Counted from the stretch's first letter, positions 51,570-60,545 are shown. The stretch is DNA of 64,000 nt from an uncultured Clostridia bacterium (GCA_947623655.1 CANQHG010000004.1:1-64000), one strand, 5' to 3'. Program-made: numbers and translations. The notes: generated from the sequence alone by a model not told the origin.

Positions 51570-53771
51570 ATGGATCTGATCATCGTAGAATCGCCCAGCA
51601 AGGCAAAGACAATTTCAAAGTATCTCAAGGGGAAATACCGTGTGGACGCTTCGGGCGGCCACATCCGCGACTTGCCCCAAAAAACGCTCGGCGTCGCCGT
51701 CGACAAGAATTTCGAGCCCCGCTATGTCACCTCTCCCGGCAAGGAAGAGACGATAAAGCGCCTCACCGAAGAGGCGAAGAAGGCCGACAGAGTGTATCTG
51801 GCTACCGACCCCGACCGTGAGGGCGAAGCCATCTCGTGGCACCTTCAGAGCGTTTTAGGGCTGCCCGAAGAGGGGGAGAACCGCATCGAGTTTAACGAAA
51901 TTTCTCCCCGCGCCGTCGAGAGAGCGCTCAAAAATCCGCGCAAGATCAACTATAGTCTCGTGGACGCCCAGCAGGCAAGGCGCGTGCTCGACAGGCTCGT
52001 CGGCTATAAGCTCTCCCCGCTTCTGAGCAATAAGATACAAAACAAGCTTTCCGCGGGACGGGTACAGTCGGTCGCGCTCCGTCTTGTCGTCGAACGCGAG
52101 CGGGAGATAACGTCGTTCGTGGCAGAGGAATATTGGACAATTTCCTGCGATCTGCAGGATCTTGGCAAGAACCATCCCTCTTTCCGCGCCGTTCTCGAGA
52201 AGCTCAAGGGCAAAAAGCTCAAGATCGCCTGCAAAGAAGAGGCCGACAACGCCTTGGCGGCTCTGGGCGGCGGGGAATACGTTGTAGGCTCCGTCAAAAA
52301 GACGGTGACGCGTTCGCACGCCCCCGCGCCTTTCACGACTTCTACTCTGCAACAGGACGCTTCCAACAAACTCGGCCTCTCCGCGCCCGAGACCATGCTC
52401 ATGGCACAGCACCTCTACGAGGGCATCGACGTCGAGGAAGAGGGGCATATCGCGTTCGTCACCTATATCCGTACCGACTCCACCCGCGTCTCCGAGGAGG
52501 CGCAACAGGCGGCGCGGGAGTATATCGCGGCCAAATACGGCAAGGAATATCTTCCCGAAAAACCCAACATATATGCTTCTAAAAAGGGCGCGCAGGACGC
52601 GCACGAGGCGATCCGTCCCATCGATCTTTCGCGCACGCCCGAAGCCGTGAAAAAGATGCTTGACAAGAAGCACTACAGCGTTTATAAGCTCATATATGAG
52701 CGTTTTATTGCCTCGCAGATGGCGGAAGCGCTATACGACGCCGTGCAGGCGGATATCCTCAACGGGGACTATACGCTCAAGGCGAGCGGCAAGGCTCTCC
52801 GCTTTGCGGGGTTTACCGCCGTGTGGGCGGACGTCAAAACGGAGGGCGAAGAGGAGACCAAGGGACTTCTGCCTCCGCTCAACGAGGGCGACGGGCTCGA
52901 ATGCCTCGCGGTCAAACCCGAGCAGAAGTTCACCAAGCCGCCGATCCGCTACACCGACGCTTCTCTCGTCAAGGCGATGGAAGACAAGGGGATCGGCCGC
53001 CCGTCGACATACGCCTCCATCATCTCCGTGCTCAATAAGCGCAAATATGTCGAAAAAGAGGGCAAATACATGAAGCCCACCGAGGTCGCCTACCGAATCA
53101 CGGACATGCTCGTACAGTACTTCCCCGACATCATGGACGTCGGCTTTACGGCGGGTATGGAAGAGCGGCTCGACGAGATCGAAGACGGCGGCAAGGATTG
53201 GCACTCCATCATCGGAGACTTCTATCCCCCCTTTGAAAAACAGCTCCGCCACGCTTCCACCGACGGCGACGTGATGACGGAGATCAGATGCGAGAAATGC
53301 GGCCGTCCCATGGTGAGAAAGACGGGGAAATACGGCACATATCTTGCATGCAGCGGCTATCCCGCTTGTTCCAATATCGTCAGCGAGACGCAGGACGAAG
53401 TGTCCGACACGCCCTGCCCCAAGTGCGGCGCGATGATGGTCGTAAAGAGCGGCAGGTTCGGCAAGTTCCTCGCCTGTCCCAACTATCCCTCCTGCAGATC
53501 CACGTTGCCTTTCGGCGAAAAGAAAGAAGAGGATATTCTGGAAGGCGTCTGTCCCGATTGCGGCAAACCGACAAAGAAGTTGCGTTCGCGCACGGGAAAA
53601 CCTTATTACGGTTGCAGCGGCTATCCCGCCTGCAAATTCATGAGCTGGGATATGCCCACGGGCGAAAAGTGTCCGAAGTGCGGCGCTGCCATCGTCAAAT
53701 CCGCCCGCGGCGTCGTCAAGTGTTCCGACCGCTCGTGCGGCTACAAAGTGCCGTCGGAGTCGAAAAAATGA
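51570..53771 (+). CDS. topA: DNA topoisomerase I
   Basis: A 733-residue type IA topoisomerase that relaxes negative supercoils. TOPRIM domain (LIIVESPSKAKTISKYL, ATDPDREGEAISWHL), catalytic Tyr299 in FVTYIRTDSTR, MEDKGIGRPSTYASI, and three C-terminal C4 zinc fingers (CEKCGRP, CPKCGAM, CPDCGKP) plus a last CPKCGAA segment with CSDRSCGY. Cotranscribed with dprA and trmFO. Confidence 0.97.
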   Translation: MDLIIVESPSKAKTISKYLKGKYRVDASGGHIRDLPQKTLGVAVDKNFEPRYVTSPGKEETIKRLTEEAKKADRVYLATDPDREGEAISWHLQSVLGLPEEGENRIEFNEISPRAVERALKNPRKINYSLVDAQQARRVLDRLVGYKLSPLLSNKIQNKLSAGRVQSVALRLVVEREREITSFVAEEYWTISCDLQDLGKNHPSFRAVLEKLKGKKLKIACKEEADNALAALGGGEYVVGSVKKTVTRSHAPAPFTTSTLQQDASNKLGLSAPETMLMAQHLYEGIDVEEEGHIAFVTYIRTDSTRVSEEAQQAAREYIAAKYGKEYLPEKPNIYASKKGAQDAHEAIRPIDLSRTPEAVKKMLDKKHYSVYKLIYERFIASQMAEALYDAVQADILNGDYTLKASGKALRFAGFTAVWADVKTEGEEETKGLLPPLNEGDGLECLAVKPEQKFTKPPIRYTDASLVKAMEDKGIGRPSTYASIISVLNKRKYVEKEGKYMKPTEVAYRITDMLVQYFPDIMDVGFTAGMEERLDEIEDGGKDWHSIIGDFYPPFEKQLRHASTDGDVMTEIRCEKCGRPMVRKTGKYGTYLACSGYPACSNIVSETQDEVSDTPCPKCGAMMVVKSGRFGKFLACPNYPSCRSTLPFGEKKEEDILEGVCPDCGKPTKKLRSRTGKPYYGCSGYPACKFMSWDMPTGEKCPKCGAAIVKSARGVVKCSDRSCGYKVPSESKK

Positions 53772-55063
53772 TACAGATCGTCGGCGCGGGCCTCGCGGGA
53801 TGCGAGGCGGCGCACTATCTTGCAAAACAGGGGGCGGAAGTCGAACTTATCGACATGAAGCCCCTCAAATTTTCTCCCGCCCACACGAGCGAAACGCTGT
53901 GCGAACTCGTCTGTTCCAACTCTCTCAAGAGCGACGACGTATACGGCAACGCCTGCGGCCTTTTGAAAGAAGAGATGCGCGTGCTCGGTTCTATCACCAT
54001 GGCGGCGGCGGAGAAGGCGCGCGTGCCCGCGGGCGGGGCGCTCGCCGTCGATCGTGACAAGTTCTCTCATCTTGTCACAGAGACCCTCCGTTCATTCAAA
54101 AATGTGCACATATCGTCGAAAATCGTCGAAAAATTGCCCGCGCAGGGGATCGTCGCGACGGGGCCTCTGACGGATATGGGCCTTGCGGAGAATATCCGTG
54201 AGACGTACGGCGGCGGCTTGCACTTTTATGACGCTTCCGCGCCCATCGTCGCGGCGGACAGCATCGACGCGTCATGCACGTTCACGCAGGACCGCTACGG
54301 AAAGGGGACGGGGGACTATATCAACTGCCCGCTCACCAAAGAGGAGTACGAAATTTTTGTGCGGGAACTCGTCGGCGCCGAGCGGGCGACCCTGCACGAC
54401 TTTGAAAAAGGGGAGATCTTCGAGGGCTGTATGCCCATCGAAGTCATGGCGGCAAGGGGAAAAGATACGCTCCGCTTCGGCACTTTCAAGCCCGTCGGCC
54501 TTGTCTTGGAAGACGGAACGCGCCCCTATGCCGTGCTCCAACTGAGAAAAGAGAATGCGGCGGGCACGAGCTATAATCTCGTCGGCTGCCAGACCAATCT
54601 CAAGTTCGGCGAGCAGAAGCGGGTATTTTCTCTCATTCCCGCCCTCAAGAACGCGGAATTTTTGCGCTACGGCGTCATGCACCGCAACACTTATCTGCAA
54701 TCGCCCGACATTCTGAACGCAGATTTTTCGGCAAAAAACAACCCCGTGCTCTTTTTTGCGGGGCAGATGACGGGCGTGGAGGGGTATGTGGAGAGCGCGG
54801 CTTCGGGGCTCATGGCGGGCATTCACCTGTGGCGGCGGCTGAACGGGAAGCAGACTTCCGTTCCCTCGGACAAGACGGTCATCGGCGCTCTCTCGCGCTA
54901 TATCGCAACGCCGAACAGAGATTTCCAGCCCATGAATGCCAATTATGGCATTCTCTGCGACGGTTTCGGCAACGTGCGCGACAAAAAGGAGAAGCGCCGC
55001 CTTCTCGCCGAACGCTCTCTTGAAGAGATCGGCGCCTACGCGGATTCCCTCCGTTCATTCTGA
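53768..55063 (+). CDS. trmFO: Methylenetetrahydrofolate-tRNA-(uracil-5-)-methyltransferase TrmFO
   Basis: A 431-residue folate/FAD-dependent enzyme that makes m5U54 in tRNA in most Firmicutes. Motifs: FAD loop QIVGAGLAGCEAAHYLA, ELVCSNSLKSDD, GCQTNLKFGEQKRVF, GQMTGVEGYVESAASGL. The ATG overlaps the topA stop (ATGA). The last residues (LRSF) and the stop codon lie in an intergenic repeat (CTCCGTTCATTC-TGA), so the natural C-terminus may have been changed slightly. Confidence 0.95.
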   Translation: MIQIVGAGLAGCEAAHYLAKQGAEVELIDMKPLKFSPAHTSETLCELVCSNSLKSDDVYGNACGLLKEEMRVLGSITMAAAEKARVPAGGALAVDRDKFSHLVTETLRSFKNVHISSKIVEKLPAQGIVATGPLTDMGLAENIRETYGGGLHFYDASAPIVAADSIDASCTFTQDRYGKGTGDYINCPLTKEEYEIFVRELVGAERATLHDFEKGEIFEGCMPIEVMAARGKDTLRFGTFKPVGLVLEDGTRPYAVLQLRKENAAGTSYNLVGCQTNLKFGEQKRVFSLIPALKNAEFLRYGVMHRNTYLQSPDILNADFSAKNNPVLFFAGQMTGVEGYVESAASGLMAGIHLWRRLNGKQTSVPSDKTVIGALSRYIATPNRDFQPMNANYGILCDGFGNVRDKKEKRRLLAERSLEEIGAYADSLRSF

Positions 55064-55190
55064 GCGTAACGAAGAATCCCCTGAACGGAGTCCGTGGGTC
55101 TATGAGATCCTTCGCCTACGGCTCAGGATGAGCGTCCCTCGCTCATTCTGAGGGAGCATAGCGACCGAAGAATCCCCTCAAATGCAGTCC
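55049..55190. repeat. TCATTCTGAGC / GAAGAATCC repeats at the end of trmFO
   Basis: CTCCGTTCA (55049-55057) pairs with TGAACGGAG (55082-55090) around TTCTGAGCGTAACGAAGAATC. A second copy with other flanks lies at about 55128-55185 (CTCATTCTGAGGG and CGAAGAATCCC). The first begins in the trmFO coding region. The rest up to hslV shows no gene. Confidence 0.7.
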
Positions 55191-55255
55191 CACCTGTTTT
55201 GAAATCTTTCAAACGGGGTAAAAGTAAGTAAAATCTCTTTTTCTACGGAGTAATT

Positions 55256-55789
55256 ATGGAATTTCGAGGAACTACGATCTGTGCCGTTAAAAAGAACGGC
55301 GTCACGGCGATCGCGGGGGACGGACAAGTCACCATGGGCGAGAGCGTTGTATTCAAAAATTCGGCGATCAAAGTCCGCCGCATCTACGGCGGCAAAGTCA
55401 TTCTCGGTTTTGCGGGATCCGTCACGGACGCGTTCGCACTCTCCGAACGCTTCGAGGGAATGCTCAATAAATTCGCGGGCAACCTTATGCGCTCGGCGGT
55501 AGAGCTCGCGGATCTTTGGCGGAGCGATAAGATCGGCAGAAAGCTCGACGCGATGATGATCACCGCCGATAAAGACACTCTGCTCATTCTCTCAGGCACG
55601 GGGGAAGTCATCGAGCCCGACGAGGGAATCTGTGCGATCGGTAGCGGGGGCAACTACGCCTTGGCGGCCGCGCGTGCGCTGGCGCAAAACACCGATTTCT
55701 CCGCCGAGGAGATTGCAAAGAAGTCCCTCAAGATCGCGTCCGAGATATGCGTCTATACCAACGACCACATCATTTGCGAAACTGTTTGA
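55256..55789 (+). CDS. hslV: ATP-dependent protease subunit HslV
   Basis: A 177-residue proteasome-like peptidase. After removal of MEFRG the catalytic Thr6 ([10 protein letters not shown]) becomes N-terminal; GDGQVTMG and [14 protein letters not shown] are conserved. It forms a double hexamer with HslU caps and degrades proteins in an ATP-dependent way. The stop codon is part of the arm of an inverted repeat that separates it from hslU. xerC, usually between trmFO and hslV, is missing. Confidence 0.96.
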   Translation: MEFRGTTICAVKKNGVTAIAGDGQVTMGESVVFKNSAIKVRRIYGGKVILGFAGSVTDAFALSERFEGMLNKFAGNLMRSAVELADLWRSDKIGRKLDAMMITADKDTLLILSGTGEVIEPDEGICAIGSGGNYALAAARALAQNTDFSAEEIAKKSLKIASEICVYTNDHIICETV

Positions 55790-55910
55790 GCGCATATCTG
55801 CTTCGCAATACGGCGTCATGCTTGCGTTTCCCTTTGGTCACGTACGAATTGGTACGCTCCCTGCAGGGAAGCCGCGCATTCCTTGTCTTGCTTGCATCTA
55901 TGCACTCAAA
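55785..55910. repeat. Interspersed repeat between hslV and hslU
   Basis: Imperfect terminal arms TTTGAGCGCATATCTGC (55785-55801) and GCATCTATGCACTCAAA (55894-55910) match at 13 of 17 positions when inverted. The interior has TTCCCT/AGGGAA and GTAC-containing pairing. The hslV stop TGA is inside the left arm. No gene; hslU follows 50 bp later. Confidence 0.6.
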
Positions 55911-55960
55911 CTTCGAAGAGACTTTTTGCGCCGATAAGGCATCATCAATAAGGAGTTATT

Positions 55961-57271
55961 ATGGATCTGTCACCCAAACAAATCGTAAACGAACTGAATA
56001 AGCACATTATCGGGCAGGAAGAGGCCAAAAAGGCCGTTGCTATCGCCTTGCGAAACCGCTATCGCCGCGCTCAGCTCTCCCAAGAACTGCGCGAGGAGAT
56101 CACCCCTAAAAACATCATTATGAAGGGGCCCACGGGCGTCGGAAAGACGGAGATCGCAAGGCGGCTCGCCAAACTCGTCAAGGCGCCTTTCGTCAAGGTC
56201 GAAGCCACCAAATATACCGAGGTCGGCTATGTCGGCAAAGACGTAGAGGGCATGGTCCGCGATCTTGTGGAATGTGCCTATCGGCTTGTCAAGGACGAAA
56301 AGGCGGCGGAAGTACGTTTGAAAGCCACAGACGCCGCCGAGAAAAAGATGGTAAAACTTCTCGCCGAGCTCAAGAAGAACGATCGCGGCGAGACGGCCCG
56401 CGAGGTTTTTGAAGACAATCTTCTCGATTCGCTCAGAAAGGGCGTGTTCGACAGCGTAGTCATCGAGGCGGACGTGCGGGAGGAGCTCAAGAGCATGGAA
56501 CTCATGCCGGGCGGCGCCGCCATCAACCTCGGGTCCATTTTCGGCGAAGTGCTCCCCCCCAAGCGCAAGAAGCGCAAACTCACCGTAAAAGAGGCGATGC
56601 AACTCTACATCGCCGAGGAGAGCGAGAAGCTCATCGACGAAGACGCCGTAAAAGAGGAGGCGCTCCGCCGCGCCGAGAACGACGGCATCATTTTCATCGA
56701 CGAGATCGATAAGATCGCCGGCAAGGGCAACACCTCGGGGGCGGACGTCAGCCGCGAGGGCGTGCAGAGAGATATTCTTCCCATTGTCGAGGGTTCCACC
56801 GTCATGACAAAGTACGGCGCGGTCAAAACCGATTATATGCTCTTCATCGCGGCGGGCGCTTTCCATGTCTCCCGCATCGAGGATCTCATCCCCGAGTTGC
56901 AGGGACGTTTCCCCGTATCCGTTGAGCTGAAATCGCTCACAAAGGACGATTTTGTGCAGATATTGACGAATACAGAGCACTCTTTGACCCAGCAATACGC
57001 GGTACTTCTCGCGGTCGATAACATCGACCTCAAGTTCACGCCCGACGCCATCGAGGCGATCGCGGAGATCTCCGAAGAGATCAACCTCACGAGCGAGGAC
57101 ATCGGGGCGAGACGTCTGCACACGGTCATGGAATATCTTCTCGAGGACATTTCGTTCAACGCGGGCGGCGGCGATTATCCCGTCATTCCCGTCGAGATCA
57201 ACCGCGCCTATGTTGAAGAGCACCTCAAGAACATGACAAAAGACCGTAATTTGAAAAAATACGTGCTTTAA
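55961..57271 (+). CDS. hslU: HslU, ATPase subunit of the HslUV protease
   Basis: A 436-residue AAA+ unfoldase: MDLSPKQIVNELNKHIIGQ, Walker A GPTGVGKTEIARRLA, KVEATKYTEVGYVG, a middle I-domain (about 105-225), Walker B GIIFIDEIDKI, and sensor 2 region with IGARRLHTVMEYLLEDISF. It unfolds substrates for HslV. AAGGAG lies 7 nt before the ATG. codY does not follow; instead a repeat begins one base after the stop. Confidence 0.97.
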   Translation: MDLSPKQIVNELNKHIIGQEEAKKAVAIALRNRYRRAQLSQELREEITPKNIIMKGPTGVGKTEIARRLAKLVKAPFVKVEATKYTEVGYVGKDVEGMVRDLVECAYRLVKDEKAAEVRLKATDAAEKKMVKLLAELKKNDRGETAREVFEDNLLDSLRKGVFDSVVIEADVREELKSMELMPGGAAINLGSIFGEVLPPKRKKRKLTVKEAMQLYIAEESEKLIDEDAVKEEALRRAENDGIIFIDEIDKIAGKGNTSGADVSREGVQRDILPIVEGSTVMTKYGAVKTDYMLFIAAGAFHVSRIEDLIPELQGRFPVSVELKSLTKDDFVQILTNTEHSLTQQYAVLLAVDNIDLKFTPDAIEAIAEISEEINLTSEDIGARRLHTVMEYLLEDISFNAGGGDYPVIPVEINRAYVEEHLKNMTKDRNLKKYVL

Positions 57272-57272
57272 T

Positions 57273-57310
57273 TCGTTGATTTCTTTTTAAGGACAAAAAG
57301 AAATCAACGA
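57273..57310 (+). terminator. 16-bp hairpin directly after hslU, first part of a longer repeat
   Basis: TCGTTGATTTCTTTTT (57273-57288) pairs perfectly with AAAAAGAAATCAACGA (57295-57310) around AAGGAC. The dnaA hairpin has the same loop core and differs at two stem positions, both compensated on the other arm. Confidence 0.8.
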
Positions 57311-57447
57311 GGGGTCAGGTTGCGTATTTCACAGTCGCTCCGCTGCCACGCTTTCCGTCTTTCATTCGTACAGTAAGGTTCCCGTAGGGTACCAATAAAG
57401 TGCGCTTAGGCGGGGAGACCCCGCCACGCGCCACGATTTCGGAATGA
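57311..57447 (+). repeat. Terminator-linked repeat carrying module B
   Basis: Continues from the hslU hairpin with GGGGTCAGG, GTATTTCACAG, CGTCTTTCATTCGTAC, then GGTTCCC/GGGTACC and GGCGGGG-AGA-CCCCGCC. The inverted copy lies at 41477-41615 after dnaA; the module-B part also matches 9431-9613. Confidence 0.75.
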
Positions 57448-57632
57448 TTTCGAACATTTCTTTACTCGGCCTGCGGCCTTCGAAAAGAAACGTTCGAGCG
57501 AACCTTCCCCGTTCATCAATCGGGTTGACCGCGGAAGCGTTATATGCAATTACAACAAGGCGCAGGTATGCGCCGAATTGGGTCGCCCACGGCGGAAGTG
57601 ATTTCCGCCTAAGGCACGTGATGTTGGAATGA
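57448..57632. repeat. 185-bp structured repeat (module A)
   Basis: Same unit and exact length as copies 1 and 2 at 9061-9430, 48 kb away. Its last hairpin reads GGCGGAA-GTGAT-TTCCGCC, so the loop differs but the stem is kept. Confidence 0.85.
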
Positions 57633-57863
57633 TTTCGAACATTTCTTTACTCGGCCCGCTTACCTGCCCCCTTTGAAGGGTGGAGCGGCACCGTTCTTGC
57701 TCAACAGCCCTGTGGGCTGTGAGCGTGCCGCGACATGAGGCGTGGCCTCGCCGAAGGGGTTGCGGCGGTCCCTGCCGCCGCAACGGGTGGCGCGGCGAAG
57801 CCGCGTCAGGTGGGGGTTGAAGTTGGGGCAGCTCGCGGGCCTACGAAAAGAAAGTGTTCGAAA
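57633..57863. repeat. Terminal-inverted-repeat element with nested palindromes
   Basis: TTTCGAACATTTCTTT (57633-57648) pairs with AAAGAAA-G-TGTTCGAAA (57847-57863, one bulged G), and GGCCCGC (57653-57659) with GCGGGCC (57835-57841). The 175 bp inside hold several hairpins, including GTTGCGGCGG/CCGCCGCAAC and ACAGCCC/GGGCTGT. It ends 17 bp before the hisS start and forms the upstream edge of its leader. No gene inside. Confidence 0.75.
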
Positions 57864-57879
57864 TAAAAAAGGAGTACTT

Positions 57880-59142
57880 ATGATCAATATCCCCAAGGGG
57901 ACAAAGGACGCACTGCCGTCCGACATCCACAAATGGCACTTTATCGAGGCGGCTGCGAGAAGAACGTCCGAGAAGTACGGCTTCAAGGAGATCCGCACGC
58001 CCGTCTTCGAACACACGGAGCTCTTTTCCCGCGGCGTCGGCGATACGACGGACGTCGTGCAAAAGGAGATGTACACCTTTCTTGACAAGGGCGGCCGCTC
58101 CGTAACCCTCCGTCCCGAGGGTACGGCGGGCGTCGCGCGAGCCTTTATCGAAAACGGCCTGCAGGGCGGGGTCATGCCTTTCAAAACGTACTATCTCATC
58201 TCCGCTTTCCGCTATGAACGCCCGCAGGCGGGTCGGCTCCGTGAGTTCCACCAATTCGGCGCGGAGCTCTACGGCGCGGAGGGCCCGTCGGCAGACGCCG
58301 AGGCCATCTGCTTTGCCTACAGGTTTTTGCGGGAGATCGGCGTCTCGACGGCTGTGCGGCTCCACATCAATTCCATAGGCTGTCCCGCGTGCCGCATGAA
58401 GTATCAGCAGGCGCTCAAGGAGTATTTCCGTCCCGATCTTGCCGACATGTGCGAGGATTGCCGGAGCCGCTTCGACAAAAATCCCATGCGTATGCTCGAT
58501 TGCAAGGAGGAAAATTGCAAAAAATACACGGCAAACGCCCCCCGCATGCTCGATTTCCTCTGCGATGATTGCAGGGCGCATTTTGAGGGCGTGAAGTCTC
58601 TTCTGACGGCGGCGGGGATCGTCTATGACGTCGACCCGTCCATCGTCCGCGGCCTCGACTATTACAGCCGCACGGTATTTGAATTCACGAGCGACGCCCT
58701 CGGCGCCCAAAGCACGGTGCTCGGCGGGGGAAGATACGATACGCTCCTTTCCCAGCTCGGCGCCAAGCCCACGCCCGCAGTCGGTTTCGCGGCGGGATTG
58801 GAGAGGCTCATTCTGGTGCTTGACGCGCTCGATCTCGTCCCCGCGGTAAGGGAGACGGATTGCTATCTCCTCGGCATGGACGATGCGTCGCGGCAGAAGG
58901 CTTTCCTCCTCGCCGAAGAGATGAGAAGCGAGGGGCTCATCTGCGAGACAGATCTTGTCGGCCGCTCCGTCAAGGCCCAGTTCAAATATGCGGACAAGCT
59001 CGGCGCGAGGTTTGTCGTCGTCATCGGGGAGACGGAGCTTCAAGAGGGCGCCGCCGAAGTCAAGGACATGCAAAATTCTGCCTCTCAGCGCGTAAGATTC
59101 GGCGCTTTGGCGCAATATATCAAACAGAGGAGGAAATTGTAA
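57880..59142 (+). CDS. hisS: Histidyl-tRNA synthetase
   Basis: A 420-residue class II synthetase: IPKGTKDALPSD, motif 2 (YERPQAGRLREFHQFGAELYG), histidine loop GLDYYSRTVFEF, motif 3 GFAAGLERLILVL and the C-terminal anticodon-binding domain (about 330-420). A cysteine-rich insertion (CPACRMK, CEDC, CKEENC, CDDC, about 165-230) is typical of clostridial HisRS and may bind zinc. GGAG precedes the ATG at 57880. No promoter is obvious, and the sequence upstream is all repeat, so expression may depend on it. Confidence 0.96.
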   Translation: MINIPKGTKDALPSDIHKWHFIEAAARRTSEKYGFKEIRTPVFEHTELFSRGVGDTTDVVQKEMYTFLDKGGRSVTLRPEGTAGVARAFIENGLQGGVMPFKTYYLISAFRYERPQAGRLREFHQFGAELYGAEGPSADAEAICFAYRFLREIGVSTAVRLHINSIGCPACRMKYQQALKEYFRPDLADMCEDCRSRFDKNPMRMLDCKEENCKKYTANAPRMLDFLCDDCRAHFEGVKSLLTAAGIVYDVDPSIVRGLDYYSRTVFEFTSDALGAQSTVLGGGRYDTLLSQLGAKPTPAVGFAAGLERLILVLDALDLVPAVRETDCYLLGMDDASRQKAFLLAEEMRSEGLICETDLVGRSVKAQFKYADKLGARFVVVIGETELQEGAAEVKDMQNSASQRVRFGALAQYIKQRRKL

Positions 59143-59460
59143 ATGGTAAAAGAAGTGAGCGGGCAGGAGCTCGACAGGCTCGTGACCGAAGAAAAAAAGA
59201 CGGTCGTGTGCGACTTCTGGGCGCCGTGGTGCGGCCCTTGCCGCATGCTCGGCCCCGTGATGGAAACGCTGAGCGAGGAGTTTAAGGAGAAAGCGGAGTT
59301 CGTCAAAGTGAATGTGGACGAAAACGGCGACCTTGCGGCGTCTCTCGGTATCTTCTCCATCCCCGACGTCTATATCTTTGCGGACGGGGAAGTCAAGACG
59401 CACAACCTCGGTTTTCTCCCCGAAGAGAACATGCGGGAATTTCTCGAAGAAAATTTGTAA
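59143..59460 (+). CDS. trxA: Thioredoxin
   Basis: A 105-residue thioredoxin with the active site WCGPC (Cys30, Cys33) in CDFWAPWCGPCRML and the cis-proline in FSIPDVYIF. It reduces disulfides in cytoplasmic proteins. The ATG follows the hisS stop with no gap; AGGAGGA inside the end of hisS serves as ribosome binding site. A hisS-trxA pair is an unusual operon. Confidence 0.95.
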   Translation: MVKEVSGQELDRLVTEEKKTVVCDFWAPWCGPCRMLGPVMETLSEEFKEKAEFVKVNVDENGDLAASLGIFSIPDVYIFADGEVKTHNLGFLPEENMREFLEENL

Positions 59461-59462
59461 TC

Positions 59463-59492
59463 AAAAAACCGTCACATATGTGACGGTTTTTT
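59463..59492. terminator. Bidirectional terminator after trxA
   Basis: CCGTCACATATGTGACGG is a perfect palindrome flanked by A6 and T6, between convergent genes. Confidence 0.93.
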
Positions 59493-59506
59493 GATTTCCG
59501 AAAAAA

Positions 59507-60487
59507 TTATCTGTCGTTGAAAGTCGCCTTTTTAAGGGTGTATGTCATGGTCCCGAGGGAGTACATCACGGGATTTTCAAAGCGGAGAAGCACGCTCCTG
59601 TATTTCTTGGAATTTTCGTCCGTCCGCGCCGCGTAGATAAATTTGCGCTGAGGACCGGGCTGTGAGGAACCGTAGGAGCAGGTGACCTGCACCGCGTCGA
59701 TACTCGACGAGATCGTCTCCCCATTGCAGTCAAAAGCGACCGCCGTCGTGATCGCCTCGGTGGAGAGATTTACGGTGACTGGTTTTTGCGTCTGCGGGTC
59801 GATGCTGACAAAGGGGACCGTGGAAGAGGCCGAGGAGAGGTTGAGCCCGCGGAGCGCGATCGTGATCTGCTCGTTGTCGATGACCGTCTCGTCGACGTCC
59901 AGCTTCACGGTGCCGCTGTTCGTCTTTTTCTTCGATTCGGGCGCGGTGATATCGAGCGTGTAGTCGGCGGCAGAGAGATCTTGCGCGTAGTTCAATTCGT
60001 ACGTAAAATCATAGGCGGTGTAGAACGTTTCCGCGTTCTGTTCCGTGGAGGGGACGGTCGCATGCACCGTCTTGGCGCTTCTGATGGGGCGGAGACCCTC
60101 TGCGGCCCGCGTGAACCAGACGTCCGTCGTCATGCTGTCTTCAAACATGTCTCCCCGCTCCGTCCCTTTTTCATATCTTCCCGCGATGTTGAATTGGGTA
60201 TGGTAGCGGTAAACCTGCATAGACGTCTCTCCCTGTACATAGTTTTCCGCGGAGAGCGTGGTGACGTAAGTGCCGTTGTCGTAATTGACCGTGATCCCAT
60301 CGATCGTGTTCGGGAGAAAGGAGACCTCGTATTCGAGCGTTTCGTTCTTTCCCGTGATGTTCTCGACCGTGTTTTCAAAATACCAATTAGGCGAAAAACC
60401 GAGCGTCATCGTTCCGCCGCAACCCGCAAAGAGAGCGAGGGGCGCAAGAGCCAACACCGAAAGCCTCAACAGACGTTTCTTTTTCAT
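59507..60487 (-). CDS. Lipoprotein of unknown function
   Basis: A 326-residue protein with a lipoprotein signal (MKKKRLLRLSVLALAPLALFAGC, Cys 23). The mature part looks all-beta, with many Thr/Tyr-rich strands (YVTTLSAENYVQGETS, TFYTAYDFTYELNYA), and no motif I recognise. It is monocistronic with its own promoter and shares the trxA terminator. It should be on the outer membrane face. Confidence 0.75.
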   Translation of the reverse strand: MKKKRLLRLSVLALAPLALFAGCGGTMTLGFSPNWYFENTVENITGKNETLEYEVSFLPNTIDGITVNYDNGTYVTTLSAENYVQGETSMQVYRYHTQFNIAGRYEKGTERGDMFEDSMTTDVWFTRAAEGLRPIRSAKTVHATVPSTEQNAETFYTAYDFTYELNYAQDLSAADYTLDITAPESKKKTNSGTVKLDVDETVIDNEQITIALRGLNLSSASSTVPFVSIDPQTQKPVTVNLSTEAITTAVAFDCNGETISSSIDAVQVTCSYGSSQPGPQRKFIYAARTDENSKKYRSVLLRFENPVMYSLGTMTYTLKKATFNDR

Positions 60488-60516
60488 GCCGTATCCTCCA
60501 GACCGTTCTTTGGACT

Positions 60517-60545
60517 ATTATAGCACATTTTTTTTCATTTGTAAA
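60517..60545 (-). promoter_or_regulatory. Promoter of the unknown lipoprotein
   Basis: On the minus strand TTTACA (60540-60545) and TATAAT (60517-60522), 17 bp apart. Confidence 0.75.

Noticed and set aside
57742..57879. Longer N-terminus for HisRS starting at 57742
   Set aside because: It would be translated from repeat DNA; a GGAG-preceded ATG at 57880 matches the family N-terminus (INIPKGTKD).
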